Counted from the first letter of the stretch, positions 41,237 through 49,565 are shown. The stretch is 64,000 nucleotides of DNA from SSF26 sp037443945 (GCA_037443945.1 JBBINH010000014.1:6109-70108); one strand, 5' to 3'. Numbers and translations: made by a program. Notes: generated by a model not told the origin, from the letters alone.

Positions 41237-41535
41237 GAGCAGGCCGCTCCGGTCTGAGCCACCTATCACCGAGCCGGCCCATGGCGGTCTGAACGCAAAC
41301 GCCATGATCGCTCCCTCGGCCCAAGCCCCCGGCACGTGGCCGGGGCACCACCCGGACAAGTGAGCTATCGCCATGCGTTGGGCGTGTGAACGCTTTCCGA
41401 ACCGCTGCCCCTGCCCGGAAACGGACGATGAGCAGCGGAAGCGAGGTTCGGGGCAGGTCGCTTGAGACGCCACCGTCCACCAACATTCACCAACAAAAGA
41501 TAGAACCGAGTCGAAAGCGGTACTTTTAGACCGCT
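41237..41535. other. Non-coding gap upstream of arsM
   Basis: No credible gene is seen; open frames on both strands are shadows. CTGCCCC and GGGGCAG form a weak distant inverted repeat near 41404 and 41453. The decayed character continues from the pseudogene region. Confidence 0.4.
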
Positions 41536-41549
41536 CAAGCGAACGCTTG
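41536..41549. promoter_or_regulatory. Candidate operator overlapping the arsM -35
   Basis: Perfect 14-bp palindrome CAAGCGAACGCTTG whose right arm overlaps the -35 (TTGCAA, 41547-41552). The position is right for a repressor such as an ArsR-family protein, though no regulator gene is adjacent. Confidence 0.5.
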
Positions 41550-41574
41550 CAAAAGGCCTGGGTTTTGATACACT
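41547..41574 (+). promoter_or_regulatory. arsM promoter
   Basis: TTGCAA at 41547-41552, a 16-bp spacer ending in an extended TGA, then TACACT at 41569-41574. The leader is about 70 nt. Confidence 0.5.
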
Positions 41575-41649
41575 TACGCCGCATGGCGGAAGAAAAGCCC
41601 TGAGCATCCCCTTGACCTGCGCGCAACCCCCTATTCCGGAGTCATCACC

Positions 41650-42432
41650 ATGGACGACCCCTCGCCTGAAACCATCAAACACCAAATCCGTGAGCGTTAT
41701 GGCGCCATTGCCCGCACCGGCGGCTGTGGTCCGAGCGCTACGACCGCTTCCTGCTGCGGCGCGCCCGATGCCGTCGCCGAGATTGTCTTTGCCGATTATA
41801 CCGAACTGCGCGCCCAGGTACTCCCCGAAGCCGATCTGGGCCTGGGGTGTGGCACCCCGACGGTGGCAGCCGCCCTGCAACCGGGTGAAACCGTGCTCGA
41901 TTTGGGCAGCGGTGCCGGTATGGATGTCTTCCTGGCCGCGCAGGCCGTCGGTCCCCAGGGCTATGTGATCGGCGTGGACATGACGCCGGAGATGATCGCC
42001 CGTGCGCGCGCCAACGCCGCCAAAGCCGGTTACACGAACGTCGAGTTCCGTCTGGGCGAGATCGAAGCCCTGCCTGTGGCCGACGGCACCATCGATGTCG
42101 TCATCTCCAATTGCGTCATCAACCTAGTGCCCGACAAGGCCCGCGTCTTTGCCGAACTCTACCGTGTGCTGCGGCCCGGCGGTCGTTTCGCCATCGCCGA
42201 CATGGTCACCTACGGCCCCGTGCCCGCCGCGTTGCGTCGCGATCTCGCCCTGTGGGCCGGATGCATTGCCGGCGCCATGGACCGCACGGCCTATCTGGAG
42301 ACGATCCGCCAGGCCGGCTTTACGGATGTCCACGTGGCCACCGAAACCGTCTACGAGACTGCGGCCGTGACGGGCCGGGCCGAAGCCGATTTCGGGTTGA
42401 GCAGCGTGACGGTGGTCGGCCGTCGCCTCTAA
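41650..42432 (+). CDS. arsM: Arsenite S-adenosylmethionine methyltransferase
   Basis: 260 residues, ATG at 41650. ArsM methylates As(III) to volatile or less harmful methylarsenicals. The family's cysteines are present: Cys26 and Cys35/Cys36 at the N-terminus, Cys67 in LGLGCGTP, Cys155 in ISNCVINL and Cys205 in WAGCIAGAM. The last two have the 50-residue spacing seen in the As-binding pair of algal ArsM. SAM motif I is VLDLGSGAGMDVFLAA. No arsR, arsB or acr3 is adjacent, so it is a solitary detoxification gene with its own promoter and palindromic operator candidate. It converges on comF with a 4-bp gap. Confidence 0.93.
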   Translation: MDDPSPETIKHQIRERYGAIARTGGCGPSATTASCCGAPDAVAEIVFADYTELRAQVLPEADLGLGCGTPTVAAALQPGETVLDLGSGAGMDVFLAAQAVGPQGYVIGVDMTPEMIARARANAAKAGYTNVEFRLGEIEALPVADGTIDVVISNCVINLVPDKARVFAELYRVLRPGGRFAIADMVTYGPVPAALRRDLALWAGCIAGAMDRTAYLETIRQAGFTDVHVATETVYETAAVTGRAEADFGLSSVTVVGRRL

Positions 42433-42436
42433 CGGT

Positions 42437-43216
42437 CTAATCCCGGTCCATGGCCGCCCAGGCGATGAAGACCTCGGCCGGACTCAGTCCCACCTGCCAG
42501 GGTTCCGGCTCCGGTCGGGGGAAGGCGCGGGCTACGGTCAATGCCCAGATCTCGTCGGCCCCGGCCTCGTGGAGGGCCTGGGCTGCTGCCTGCAACGTGG
42601 CGCCGGTCGTACACACATCGTCAATAAGCAGAAAACGGCCGCCCCTCAGCGCCCCGGGCACCGTCGCCGCAAAGGCGCCCTGCACATTCGTCAGCCGTTG
42701 CTGCCGTTTCAGATGCACTTGCGGCGGCGTGGCCCGGGTCCGTTCGATCACCCCGGCGTGGACCGACAGGCCCAGCGTGCTGCCCACCACGCGAGCCAGC
42801 AGTTCGCTCTGGTTGAAGCCGCGGGCCGCTCGCCGTTCCGGATGAAGCGGCACAGGGACCAGACCGTCAAAGGGCAGCGCATGGCTCTGCAGATAGGCAA
42901 TCAGATACCCTGCCAGCGGGCGTGCCAGTTCTCTTCTGCCCCGGTATTTGAACGCATGAATGGCAACATGGACGGGATGGCCGTAGAACACGACCCCGCG
43001 TATCCCCCGCAAGGGACCGGGTGGTGTTTGGCGACAGTCCGGGCATAAACAGCGCTCGGTCATGGGCCGACCGCAGCGCACACAGACGGATTCGCCTATC
43101 GGCGTGGCCTCGGCCTGACAACGGCCACACAAGGAACTGCCCCACCGGTGACAAATCACACACCGGGAAGGAAAAAGCAATTCGACCAGGGTAGACCACA
43201 GGCGCCGGCGCCACAT
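42437..43216 (-). CDS. comF: ComF-family phosphoribosyltransferase-like protein
   Basis: 259 residues from ATG 43216 (GGAGGT nine bases upstream; a GTG three codons earlier would overlap that site). The N-terminus has a zinc finger with two C-x2-C pairs (CVICHRWGSSLCGRC) plus a second Cys cluster (CVRCG...CLCPDCR). The C-terminal type-I PRTase domain has the PPi/ribose-phosphate loop LLIDDVCTTGATLQ and the RGFNQSELLA motif. ComF proteins are required for natural transformation in several bacteria. It is the last gene of a unit running ferredoxin, GT2, Flp pilin, comF. Confidence 0.9.
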   Translation of the reverse strand: MWRRRLWSTLVELLFPSRCVICHRWGSSLCGRCQAEATPIGESVCVRCGRPMTERCLCPDCRQTPPGPLRGIRGVVFYGHPVHVAIHAFKYRGRRELARPLAGYLIAYLQSHALPFDGLVPVPLHPERRAARGFNQSELLARVVGSTLGLSVHAGVIERTRATPPQVHLKRQQRLTNVQGAFAATVPGALRGGRFLLIDDVCTTGATLQAAAQALHEAGADEIWALTVARAFPRPEPEPWQVGLSPAEVFIAWAAMDRD

Positions 43217-43270
43217 GCCCCCCACACCTCCGCTGCCACCCCGGTCGGTCGTCGGTCCCGGCCGCGATCG

Positions 43271-43438
43271 TCAGGGTGTTTCGGGTGGAAACCAGGTTTG
43301 TAACAGGTCGAAGACGAACGCGCGCAGGTCCTCGCCCAGGATGAGCAGAATGGCGAGGATGATGATGGCGATGAGAAGGAGGATCAGGGCGTACTCGATG
43401 GCGCTTTGACCATCGGGAGAGAAAGCGTTCCGCTTCAT
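43271..43438 (-). CDS. Flp/Fap-type pilin
   Basis: 55 residues, ATG at 43438, overlapping the stop of the upstream GT2 gene as ATGA, so translation is coupled. The N-terminus MKRNAFSPDGQSAIEYALIL is a class III (Flp) prepilin signal: a short basic leader, Gly-Gln at the cleavage region, Glu at +5-type position and Tyr, then a ~20-residue hydrophobic helix. The C-terminus is short and acidic/aromatic (LQTWFPPETP). Flp pilins form Tad pili for adhesion or DNA uptake. No Tad assembly genes (cpaF, tadB, tadC) are in the window. The neighbouring comF hints at competence. Confidence 0.85.
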   Translation of the reverse strand: MKRNAFSPDGQSAIEYALILLLIAIIILAILLILGEDLRAFVFDLLQTWFPPETP

Positions 43439-44196
43439 AGGGGATGTTCGGGGTCGGGCAAGTGGGAAGGCCGCATCGTTCCATCGGACGCCCGAAACGC
43501 CAACCGCAGCACGGTGGCGCCGGCCTTGAGGATCTCCTGCCGAGAGATTTTCGAAGCGCCTCGTCGCCGGTCGGTGAACATGATGGGCGTCTCCACCACG
43601 GTGAAACCGGCCTGCAACACCCGCCATAGCATCTCGATCAGATAAGAATAGCCATCGGCCTGGATCGAGGTGGGATCAACGGCCTGCAACACCTCGCGAC
43701 GATAGCACCGAAATCCGGCCGTACAGTCGTTGACCTTGAGGTTCAGAAGCCAGCGGGCGAATAGATTGGCCCCTCGGCTGAGCAAACGCCGGTTGAAACC
43801 CCACAGCCGCACACCTCCACCGGGGACATAACGGGAACCGACCGCCACATCGGCCTGATCGGTCAGTTTGATCAACGAGGGCAGATAGCGCGGGTTATGG
43901 GAAAAATCGGCATCCATCGTCACCACGCGGTCGAAACCGCCTTCGAGGGCGAACAGAAAACCGGTGGTATACGCCGTACCCAAACCCAATTTGGTCGGAC
44001 GATGGATGACATGGACGGTACCGTACGTGCGCATGAGACGGTCGGCGATGCTGCCGGTGCCGTCCGGCGAATTGTCGTCCACGATCAAAATGTGCAAACC
44101 GAGATCAAGGGCCCGCAGACTTTCGACCAGCGGCGCAATGTTCTCGGCCTCGTTGTAAGTCGGAATAATGGTTAGAACACGAGGACGCGCATTCAC
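43435..44196 (-). CDS. Polyprenol-phosphate mannosyltransferase-like GT2 (DPM1 type), second copy
   Basis: 253 residues, GTG start at 44196. It has the same family motifs as the copy at 24778: IIPTYNEAENI, VDDNSPDGTGS, TMDADFSHNP (DxD), VGSRYVPGGG and DCTAGFRCYRR, ending in SKISRQEILKA. It makes a polyprenol-phosphate-linked mannose or glucose for GT-C enzymes. Its 3' end overlaps the Flp pilin start by 4 bp, which raises the possibility that the pilin or pilus is glycosylated by the pathway it feeds. It is 111 bp downstream of the ferredoxin gene in the same unit. Confidence 0.9.
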   Translation of the reverse strand: MNARPRVLTIIPTYNEAENIAPLVESLRALDLGLHILIVDDNSPDGTGSIADRLMRTYGTVHVIHRPTKLGLGTAYTTGFLFALEGGFDRVVTMDADFSHNPRYLPSLIKLTDQADVAVGSRYVPGGGVRLWGFNRRLLSRGANLFARWLLNLKVNDCTAGFRCYRREVLQAVDPTSIQADGYSYLIEMLWRVLQAGFTVVETPIMFTDRRRGASKISRQEILKAGATVLRLAFRASDGTMRPSHLPDPEHPL

Positions 44197-44307
44197 GGCA
44201 AACCACCGCAGAACCGATTGCTCCGATTAGGGTGGGAGAGGACATCCCATTCTACATAAGCGCCTGCCGACGGCCCAAACCTGCTGCCAACGTCGCGGCC
44301 ATCGGCC

Positions 44308-44688
44308 TCAGGTCGTGTCGGCACCGTTGGTCCTCTCGGCCTCTGCAGCCGGGTACAGGCGATGAAAAACGTAATCCTCGACGACCTGCCCCCGACGCAG
44401 ATGCTCTTCGACAATGCGAGCCACGACCTGTTCGTCCACGCTGTGATACCAGATTCCGTCGGGATACACGACCAGCAACGGGCCGCCGTAACAGACACCC
44501 AAACACGATGTGACGCTGCGCTTGACCCGCTGGGGGTTATCGTATTCGCCCAATTCGCCCAAGAGTCGGCCCAGGGCCTTATAGACGGCCGGGCTGCGGC
44601 GGTCGGGATCGCAATAGGGGCCCACACAGATAAACACGTGACGGGCATAGGGGGCCTGAACAGGGGCATTGTCGGCAGGGGTGCTCAT
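44308..44688 (-). CDS. [2Fe-2S] thioredoxin-like ferredoxin
   Basis: 126 residues, ATG at 44688. Four cysteines fit the thioredoxin-fold ferredoxin pattern: Cys in HVFICVGPYCDPD (two) and Cys in SVTSCLGVCYGGP (two). The following VVYPDGIWYHSVDEQVVARIVEEHL is the typical C-terminal part of this small family. It would carry electrons for an unknown partner in the cytoplasm. The strong promoter just upstream makes it the first gene of a unit that also contains GT2, Flp pilin and comF. No oxidoreductase is adjacent. Confidence 0.88.
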   Translation of the reverse strand: MSTPADNAPVQAPYARHVFICVGPYCDPDRRSPAVYKALGRLLGELGEYDNPQRVKRSVTSCLGVCYGGPLLVVYPDGIWYHSVDEQVVARIVEEHLRRGQVVEDYVFHRLYPAAEAERTNGADTT

Positions 44689-44741
44689 GGGTCACGACGA
44701 AGACGGTGAACCGGTGAAGGAGCGATGGGTCTATAGGCCGG

Positions 44742-44771
44742 ACTATAGCCGGCCCGATAGGGGCATGTCAA
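44742..44771 (-). promoter_or_regulatory. Promoter of the ferredoxin-GT2-pilin-comF unit
   Basis: Minus strand: perfect TTGACA (44766-44771), an 18-bp spacer, TATAGT (44742-44747). Leader about 45 nt. Confidence 0.75.
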
Positions 44772-44789
44772 ATCGACCACGACGAGGGC

Positions 44790-45617
44790 TCAGACGGCCT
44801 GTTCCCAGGCGGCGGCCTCCCAGGCGCGATAGGCTGCCAGCAGCTTCTGCGTGATCGGTCCCGGCCTGCCCAGCACGTGTTCACCGACCCGATGGATGGG
44901 CAAAACCCCCCGGCGGGTTGAAGTCAGAAAGGCCTCGTCCCATAAGGGCAAATCGGCCAGCAGTAGCGGCCGACGTCGGAAAGGAATCGCCAGTTCGGCG
45001 GCCAGGCGGATGACGCGCGTCATCACCGTCCCTTCGAGGATGGTGCCCGGCGGCGGCGCCAGCAGGGTGCCCGCCATGACGACGAACACGTTGCAGTTCG
45101 AACCCTCGGTCACGCAGCCGAACCGATCGACCAGGAGGGCATCATGAACGCCGGCAGCCTGGGCCGCCTTGCGCGCCAGCCCCGGTACCAGGGTATTGAG
45201 CGATTTGACCTGGGGCATGGCCCGTTCGCCGTGATAAACGGCCACGGCCACACCTTCTTCGTACTCGGCGGGACTCGGCGCCGTGTAGGCCATCTCGTAG
45301 ATGAAGACATCCGCCGTCGGTCCACCCAGATCCAGCGCCAACACCCGCAGCAGACCATCCGGCGCATTCGCCGTCACCACCTGCCGACACCAGGCGGCCA
45401 ACTGCTCCCGTTCGACCGGGAGGACGATCTGCGCACCGCGCGCCGACTCCTCCATACGCTCCAGGTGTTCGCTCAGGGCCATAAGGCGCCCTTTGCGGGC
45501 CAAAATGGTCTCATACACGCCCAGGGCACCGGTCAGCGCCGAGGCAAAAACGGGGATAACGGCTGCTTCCGGTCCGATGAAGCGACCGTTGTGGAGGATG
45601 TGGGGATGGACGGTCAT
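44790..45617 (-). CDS. Class IV PLP-dependent aminotransferase (branched-chain aminotransferase / aminodeoxychorismate lyase type)
   Basis: 275 residues, ATG at 45617. Fold-type IV PLP enzyme: Schiff-base Lys138 in QVKSLNTLVPGLARKAA, the PLP-binding Glu171 in CVTEGSNCNVFVV, and the phosphate-site GTVMTRVIRLA and STRRGVLPIHRV blocks. These cannot separate a branched-chain aminotransferase from a 4-amino-4-deoxychorismate lyase or a D-amino-acid transaminase. The sequence has no obvious BCAT Arg signature, so I prefer the generic call. It lies 11 bp after pheT and is probably the third gene of the pheST unit; a link to phenylalanine supply would be attractive but is unproven. Confidence 0.88.
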   Translation of the reverse strand: MTVHPHILHNGRFIGPEAAVIPVFASALTGALGVYETILARKGRLMALSEHLERMEESARGAQIVLPVEREQLAAWCRQVVTANAPDGLLRVLALDLGGPTADVFIYEMAYTAPSPAEYEEGVAVAVYHGERAMPQVKSLNTLVPGLARKAAQAAGVHDALLVDRFGCVTEGSNCNVFVVMAGTLLAPPPGTILEGTVMTRVIRLAAELAIPFRRRPLLLADLPLWDEAFLTSTRRGVLPIHRVGEHVLGRPGPITQKLLAAYRAWEAAAWEQAV

Positions 45618-45628
45618 AGACAGCGCTC

Positions 45629-48178
45629 CTATCCGGCCCGCAGGACGGCGCCGATTTCCCGCTCGAGGCGGGACACGATGCGTTGGCGCAACCGGGCCGT
45701 GTCGGCATCGGTCAGGGTTTTCGTCGGCGATTGATAGGTGAGGGCAAAAGCCAGCGATTTCTTCCCCGGCGGAATCGGCTTGCCGCGGTACAGGTCGAAC
45801 AAGTGCACATCCACCAGCAGCTCGCCACCGGCCTGGCGGATCAGGGCCTCGACCTCCCCGGCCGGGATGGCCTCATCCACGATGAGGGCGATATCCTCCT
45901 TGACCGGTGGGAACTCGCTGAACGAGCGCAGCCGCACGGCCCGGCAAAAGGCAGGTAGCAGAGGGTCAAGGGCCAGCTCGGCGATGACCACAGGCTGCGC
46001 CGGCAGATCATAGGCCTGCCGCACTTTGGGATGGACTTCGCCGATGACCCCCAGGACTTCCTCGCCCAGCCGGATGCGGGCACAGCGGGGGCCGAACGTG
46101 GGCAACAAGACCGGTTCGTAGGTGATCGGCCCGGCATGCAGACCTTCGAACAGCACCTCCACTACGCCCTTGAGATCGAAGAAGTCCAGGGGTTCGCCGT
46201 CGCCGCCGAACCATTCCACGGGTTGGCGCGGTCCGGTCATGACCAGACAAAGCCGGCGCTCTTCGGCCGGCAATTCACCGTCACCGGCTTCGGGCAGATA
46301 GACCGGGCCGATCTCAAAACAGGCCAGGCGGTCGGTCAGACGCAGGTTACGCTGTAGATTCTCCAGAGCGCTGACGATGAGGCTACGCCGCATGACGACT
46401 CGCTCGGGCGTAATGGGATTGGCCAGGGTGACGAATTGCTCGGGCGTCGGCGCCTGATCGTCCGCATCCGGATAGAGCCGTCTGTGGTTGGCCACCGTGG
46501 TCAGACTGTAGTTGATGGTTTCCTGCAGACCCGCGGCCACCAGCAGATCGCGGATGCGTTCTTCCTGCTCCACCGGCCAGTTATGCCGTTGAGGCGGCAG
46601 TTCATCACTGAGCATGGTGCTGGGAATGGCATCATAGCCGTAAATGCGGGCGATCTCCTCCATCAGATCGGCCGGGATGGTCACATCCAGGCGATACCAG
46701 GGCGGTGTCGCCCAAATGGTCTCGCCCTCAACGCGGATGGTGAACTCAAGCCGCCGTAACAAGGCGATGATTTCGCTCTGGCTCAGGTCGAGGCCGAGGA
46801 TACGGCGGACTTCGGCGGGGCTGATGGGGATCTCGACCACCGGTTGAGGACGGGCATAGTCTTCGACAATGCCGTCGGCAATCCAGCCGCCGCCCAATTC
46901 GGCCATCAACTGCGCCCCGCGCACGTTGCCGATGGGATCGAGTTCCGGCGGCACCCCCCGACTGAAGCGATACGCCGCTTCCGAGGGCAATTTTTGCTTG
47001 AGGGCCGTGCGACGGATGTTGATGAAATGAAAACTGGCCGACTCCAGCAGGACATTGCGCGTTGTCTCCGTGACTTCGGTTTCCTGGCCGCCCATGACGC
47101 CGGCAATGGCAATCGGTCCGGCGGCATCCGTAATCATCAGCGTCTCGCCGTCGAGGACCCGGCGTTGGCCGTCGAGGGTCGTGAATTCCTCCCCTTCGGT
47201 CGCCCGGCGCACGATGATACGCACCTTGTCTTCACCGAGACGGCGGGCACGGGCCAGGAGCTTGTCGTAATCGAAGGCATGCAGCGGTTTGCCCCACTCG
47301 AACATGACGTAGTTGGTCACGTCTACCAGATTGTTGATAGGCCGCTGCCCTACCCGCTTCAACCGCTGTTGCATCCAGAACGGCGAAGGCCGCACGGTCA
47401 GATCGCGGATGATGGTGGCGGTGAAACGATGGCAGAGGTCGTCGGCTACGATCTCCACGTCGCAGAAAGCGCTGGCCGGTGGCTGACGGGTCTGCCAGGT
47501 GGGCAACGCGACACGGAGGGGTGCGCCGGTGATGGCCGCCACCTCGCGGGCGACGCCGATGATCGAAGCGATGCGGATCATGTTCGGGGTGACGGCAATC
47601 TCCAAGACGATATCGCCCAGATAATCGGCCAGCGGCATCCCCACAGGGGCGTCATCGGGCAAGATCAGAATCCCCTCATGGTCCTCCGAAAGGCCCAACT
47701 CCTTCTCCGAACAGGCCATGCCCTGGGATTCGATCCCGCGAATTTTGGCCGGTTTGAGCTTCATCGTCTTGAACTCGGCGGCATAGGGGTCAACCAGGGT
47801 GGCGCCGAGGGTGGCAAAAGCCACCTTGACCCCGGTTGCGCCGGGTTGCAAATTGGGGGCACCGGTGATGATGGTCATCGGCGTCCCGTGGCCATAATCC
47901 ACCGTGGCCAGGAGCAACCGATCGGCATTGGGATGGCGCCGGGTTTCCACGATCTGGCCGACGAAGAGCTTATCGCGCTCCCACACGATATGGCCGTTGC
48001 CGGTTACCAGGTCGTCAGGGGCGATGCCCTTGCGTCGACGCAGGCTTTCGGGCATGGGCAGGCCGATGAACTCGATGTTTTCCACTTCCAGACCGGCCAG
48101 GGTCAGCTTTTCGGCCAGTTCATCGACCGGCAGGGTCAGATCAACGTATTCTTTGAGCCAGGAAAGGGGAACCTTCAT
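45629..48178 (-). CDS. pheT: Phenylalanine-tRNA ligase beta subunit
   Basis: 849 residues, ATG at 48178. It works as an alpha2-beta2 enzyme with PheS to charge tRNA-Phe. The N-terminus MKVPLSWLKEYVDL is the PheT signature. Next comes the EMAP-type tRNA-binding OB fold (FVGQIVETRRHPNADRLLLATVDYG), the B3/B4 editing region (SQGMACSEKELGLSEDHEGI precedes it; GVMGGQETEVTETTRNVLLE), the B5 domain and the C-terminal FDX-ACB domain (SFSEFPPVKEDIALIVDE). About 25 residues around PMPESLRRRKGIAPDDL are inserted before the OB domain relative to many PheT proteins. Only 6 bp separate it from pheS. Confidence 0.96.
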   Translation of the reverse strand: MKVPLSWLKEYVDLTLPVDELAEKLTLAGLEVENIEFIGLPMPESLRRRKGIAPDDLVTGNGHIVWERDKLFVGQIVETRRHPNADRLLLATVDYGHGTPMTIITGAPNLQPGATGVKVAFATLGATLVDPYAAEFKTMKLKPAKIRGIESQGMACSEKELGLSEDHEGILILPDDAPVGMPLADYLGDIVLEIAVTPNMIRIASIIGVAREVAAITGAPLRVALPTWQTRQPPASAFCDVEIVADDLCHRFTATIIRDLTVRPSPFWMQQRLKRVGQRPINNLVDVTNYVMFEWGKPLHAFDYDKLLARARRLGEDKVRIIVRRATEGEEFTTLDGQRRVLDGETLMITDAAGPIAIAGVMGGQETEVTETTRNVLLESASFHFINIRRTALKQKLPSEAAYRFSRGVPPELDPIGNVRGAQLMAELGGGWIADGIVEDYARPQPVVEIPISPAEVRRILGLDLSQSEIIALLRRLEFTIRVEGETIWATPPWYRLDVTIPADLMEEIARIYGYDAIPSTMLSDELPPQRHNWPVEQEERIRDLLVAAGLQETINYSLTTVANHRRLYPDADDQAPTPEQFVTLANPITPERVVMRRSLIVSALENLQRNLRLTDRLACFEIGPVYLPEAGDGELPAEERRLCLVMTGPRQPVEWFGGDGEPLDFFDLKGVVEVLFEGLHAGPITYEPVLLPTFGPRCARIRLGEEVLGVIGEVHPKVRQAYDLPAQPVVIAELALDPLLPAFCRAVRLRSFSEFPPVKEDIALIVDEAIPAGEVEALIRQAGGELLVDVHLFDLYRGKPIPPGKKSLAFALTYQSPTKTLTDADTARLRQRIVSRLEREIGAVLRAG

Positions 48179-48184
48179 ACCGTC

Positions 48185-49213
48185 CTACCACCCCAATTGT
48201 TGCAGGAAACGGACATCGTTGCTGTAGAAGTAGCGGATGTCATCGATGCCGTGGCGGAGCATGGCAATCCGTTCCGGTCCCATGCCGAAGGCATAACCGG
48301 AGAAACGGTCGGGATCGTAGCCGCCGTTGCGCAGCACGGTCGGATGGACCATACCGCAGCCCAAGATTTCCAACCAGCCCGTGTACTTGCATACCCGACA
48401 ACCTTTGCCGCCGCAAATGATGCAGTCGATGTCCACCTCGGCGCTGGGTTCGGTAAAGGGGAAGTGGGAACAACGAAAGCGCAGCTTGCGGCCGGTACCG
48501 AACATCTGGTTGGCAAAAGCCACCAGGGTGCCTTTCAGATCGCCAAAGGTGACGTTGCGGCCTACGGCCAAACCTTCGACCTGGTAGAACATCATCTCCG
48601 AACGGGCCGTGACCTGCTCGTAGCGATGACAGCGGCCGGGCAGGATGACGCGGATAGGTTCGGGTGCGTAGTCGCGCATGGCGCGGATCTGGCCGGGGCT
48701 GGTGTGGGTCCGCAGGATGACATCGGGCACGGTGGTGTAGAACGTATCCTGCATCTCGCGAGCGGGATGGCCTTTGGGGAAGTTGAGCAACTGAAAGTTG
48801 AACTCATCGGTCTCGACATCCCGGGCGGTGTAAATCTGAAAGCCCATGGCGGCAAAGATGGCGTAGATATCCCGCAGGGTCCGGGTGGTGGGATGCATTC
48901 GGCCTACGGCCGGACGACGCCCCGGCAGAGTAGGGTCAAAGCCGGCTACGGTCAACTCGGCCGTGAGTTGGGCCTCCTTCAGGGCCTGGACGCGCGCATC
49001 GTAAGCGCTTTGGACGGCCTGCTTCAAGGCATTGACGGCTTTGCCGTAGGCGGCACGCTCGCCGCGCGGCAACGTGGCCAGATGGTCAATGGCCTGTTGC
49101 ACCAGCCCTTTGCGACCCAGCCAGCGAATACGCCAGGTTTCCAGGGCTTCGGCATCGGTTGCCTGGGCCAGTTCGGTTTCGGCCTGTTGTTGGAGCGAAA
49201 CGAGATCGGGCAT
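48185..49213 (-). CDS. pheS: Phenylalanine-tRNA ligase alpha subunit
   Basis: 342 residues, ATG at 49213. It carries the class II catalytic core: motif 2 region IRVILPGRCHRYEQVTARSEMMFYQVEG and motif 3 GYAFGMGPERIAMLRHGIDDIRYFYSNDVRFL. The substrate-specificity helices are at HPTTRTLRDIYAIFAAMGF. A zinc-knuckle-like CIICGGKGCRVCKYTGW insertion appears in SAEVDIDCI, as seen in Thermus-type PheS. The N-terminal coiled-coil arm for tRNA binding is present. It is the first gene of pheS-pheT-aminotransferase, with a ~230-nt leader that contains an intrinsic terminator. Confidence 0.96.
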   Translation of the reverse strand: MPDLVSLQQQAETELAQATDAEALETWRIRWLGRKGLVQQAIDHLATLPRGERAAYGKAVNALKQAVQSAYDARVQALKEAQLTAELTVAGFDPTLPGRRPAVGRMHPTTRTLRDIYAIFAAMGFQIYTARDVETDEFNFQLLNFPKGHPAREMQDTFYTTVPDVILRTHTSPGQIRAMRDYAPEPIRVILPGRCHRYEQVTARSEMMFYQVEGLAVGRNVTFGDLKGTLVAFANQMFGTGRKLRFRCSHFPFTEPSAEVDIDCIICGGKGCRVCKYTGWLEILGCGMVHPTVLRNGGYDPDRFSGYAFGMGPERIAMLRHGIDDIRYFYSNDVRFLQQLGW

Positions 49214-49363
49214 AGCAGATAACCGGTGACAGAATGAAGGCGCTGTGGAACGATGCCGACAAAGGCGAAGCCGGTAACTACCCCTGCTTTCGCCCTAAGG
49301 GCAAAACAACTCGGCGTTGTGGGTGAGGCCGTCTCCCTTGGTGGGCAGTTACGGACCCTCAAT

Positions 49364-49395
49364 AAAAACCGCTTCATCCGCCAGGGACGAAGCGG
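49364..49395 (-). terminator. Intrinsic terminator (attenuator candidate) in the pheST leader
   Basis: Read on the minus strand: CCGCTTCGTCC (49385-49395), loop of 5 nt, GGATGAAGCGG (49369-49379), then TTTTT (49364-49368). The stem is 11 bp with one G-U pair. It lies ~50-80 nt after the predicted transcription start and ~150 nt before pheS, so it would stop transcription prematurely. The upstream hairpin at 49388-49404 uses the same bases and is mutually exclusive. Confidence 0.65.
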
Positions 49396-49404
49396 AAAGC
49401 TTCG
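49388..49404 (-). promoter_or_regulatory. Competing hairpin (candidate antiterminator) in the pheST leader
   Basis: Perfect 6-bp stem CGAAGC / GCTTCG with a 5-nt loop. It overlaps the 5' arm of the terminator at 49385-49395, so only one of the two can form. Confidence 0.5.
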
Positions 49405-49450
49405 CAGGAATCGCCATCGGCAGCGTCGCCGGAATGTACTCTTGGCAGCC

Positions 49451-49480
49451 ATTATGGCCGTATCGGCCGACCTCTGTCAA
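49451..49480 (-). promoter_or_regulatory. pheST promoter
   Basis: Minus strand: perfect TTGACA (49475-49480), 18-bp spacer, CATAAT (49451-49456). The predicted start near 49444 gives a ~230-nt leader. Confidence 0.75.
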
Positions 49481-49535
49481 ATGGCGTGACGAGCCGGAGT
49501 GTGTATCGAGTTAGGAAGCCCGGTGGCTACGATAG

Positions 49536-49555
49536 GGACTTGAAGTAGCAAGTCC
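49536..49555. promoter_or_regulatory. Candidate operator: 7-bp inverted repeat
   Basis: GGACTTG at 49536-49542 and CAAGTCC at 49549-49555, with a 6-nt spacer. It lies just upstream of the -10 below and would overlap the -35 region of the dehydrogenase promoter. Confidence 0.5.
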
Positions 49556-49565
49556 ACGGGGAATC

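Noticed and set aside
46844..49222. 792-codon plus-strand open frame opposite pheT/pheS
   Set aside because: Antisense shadow of two certain genes; composition explained by the codon bias of the minus strand.
49214..49300. T-box riboswitch in the pheST leader
   Set aside because: The region near 49276 (GGGGTAGTTACCGG) is only loosely like the T-box AGGGTGG-N-ACCGCG and lies after, not before, the terminator.
49349..49417. Possible 22-codon leader peptide in the pheST leader (ATG at 49417)
   Set aside because: It has only one Phe codon, positioned after the terminator stem, so it does not fit Phe-dependent ribosome-mediated attenuation.
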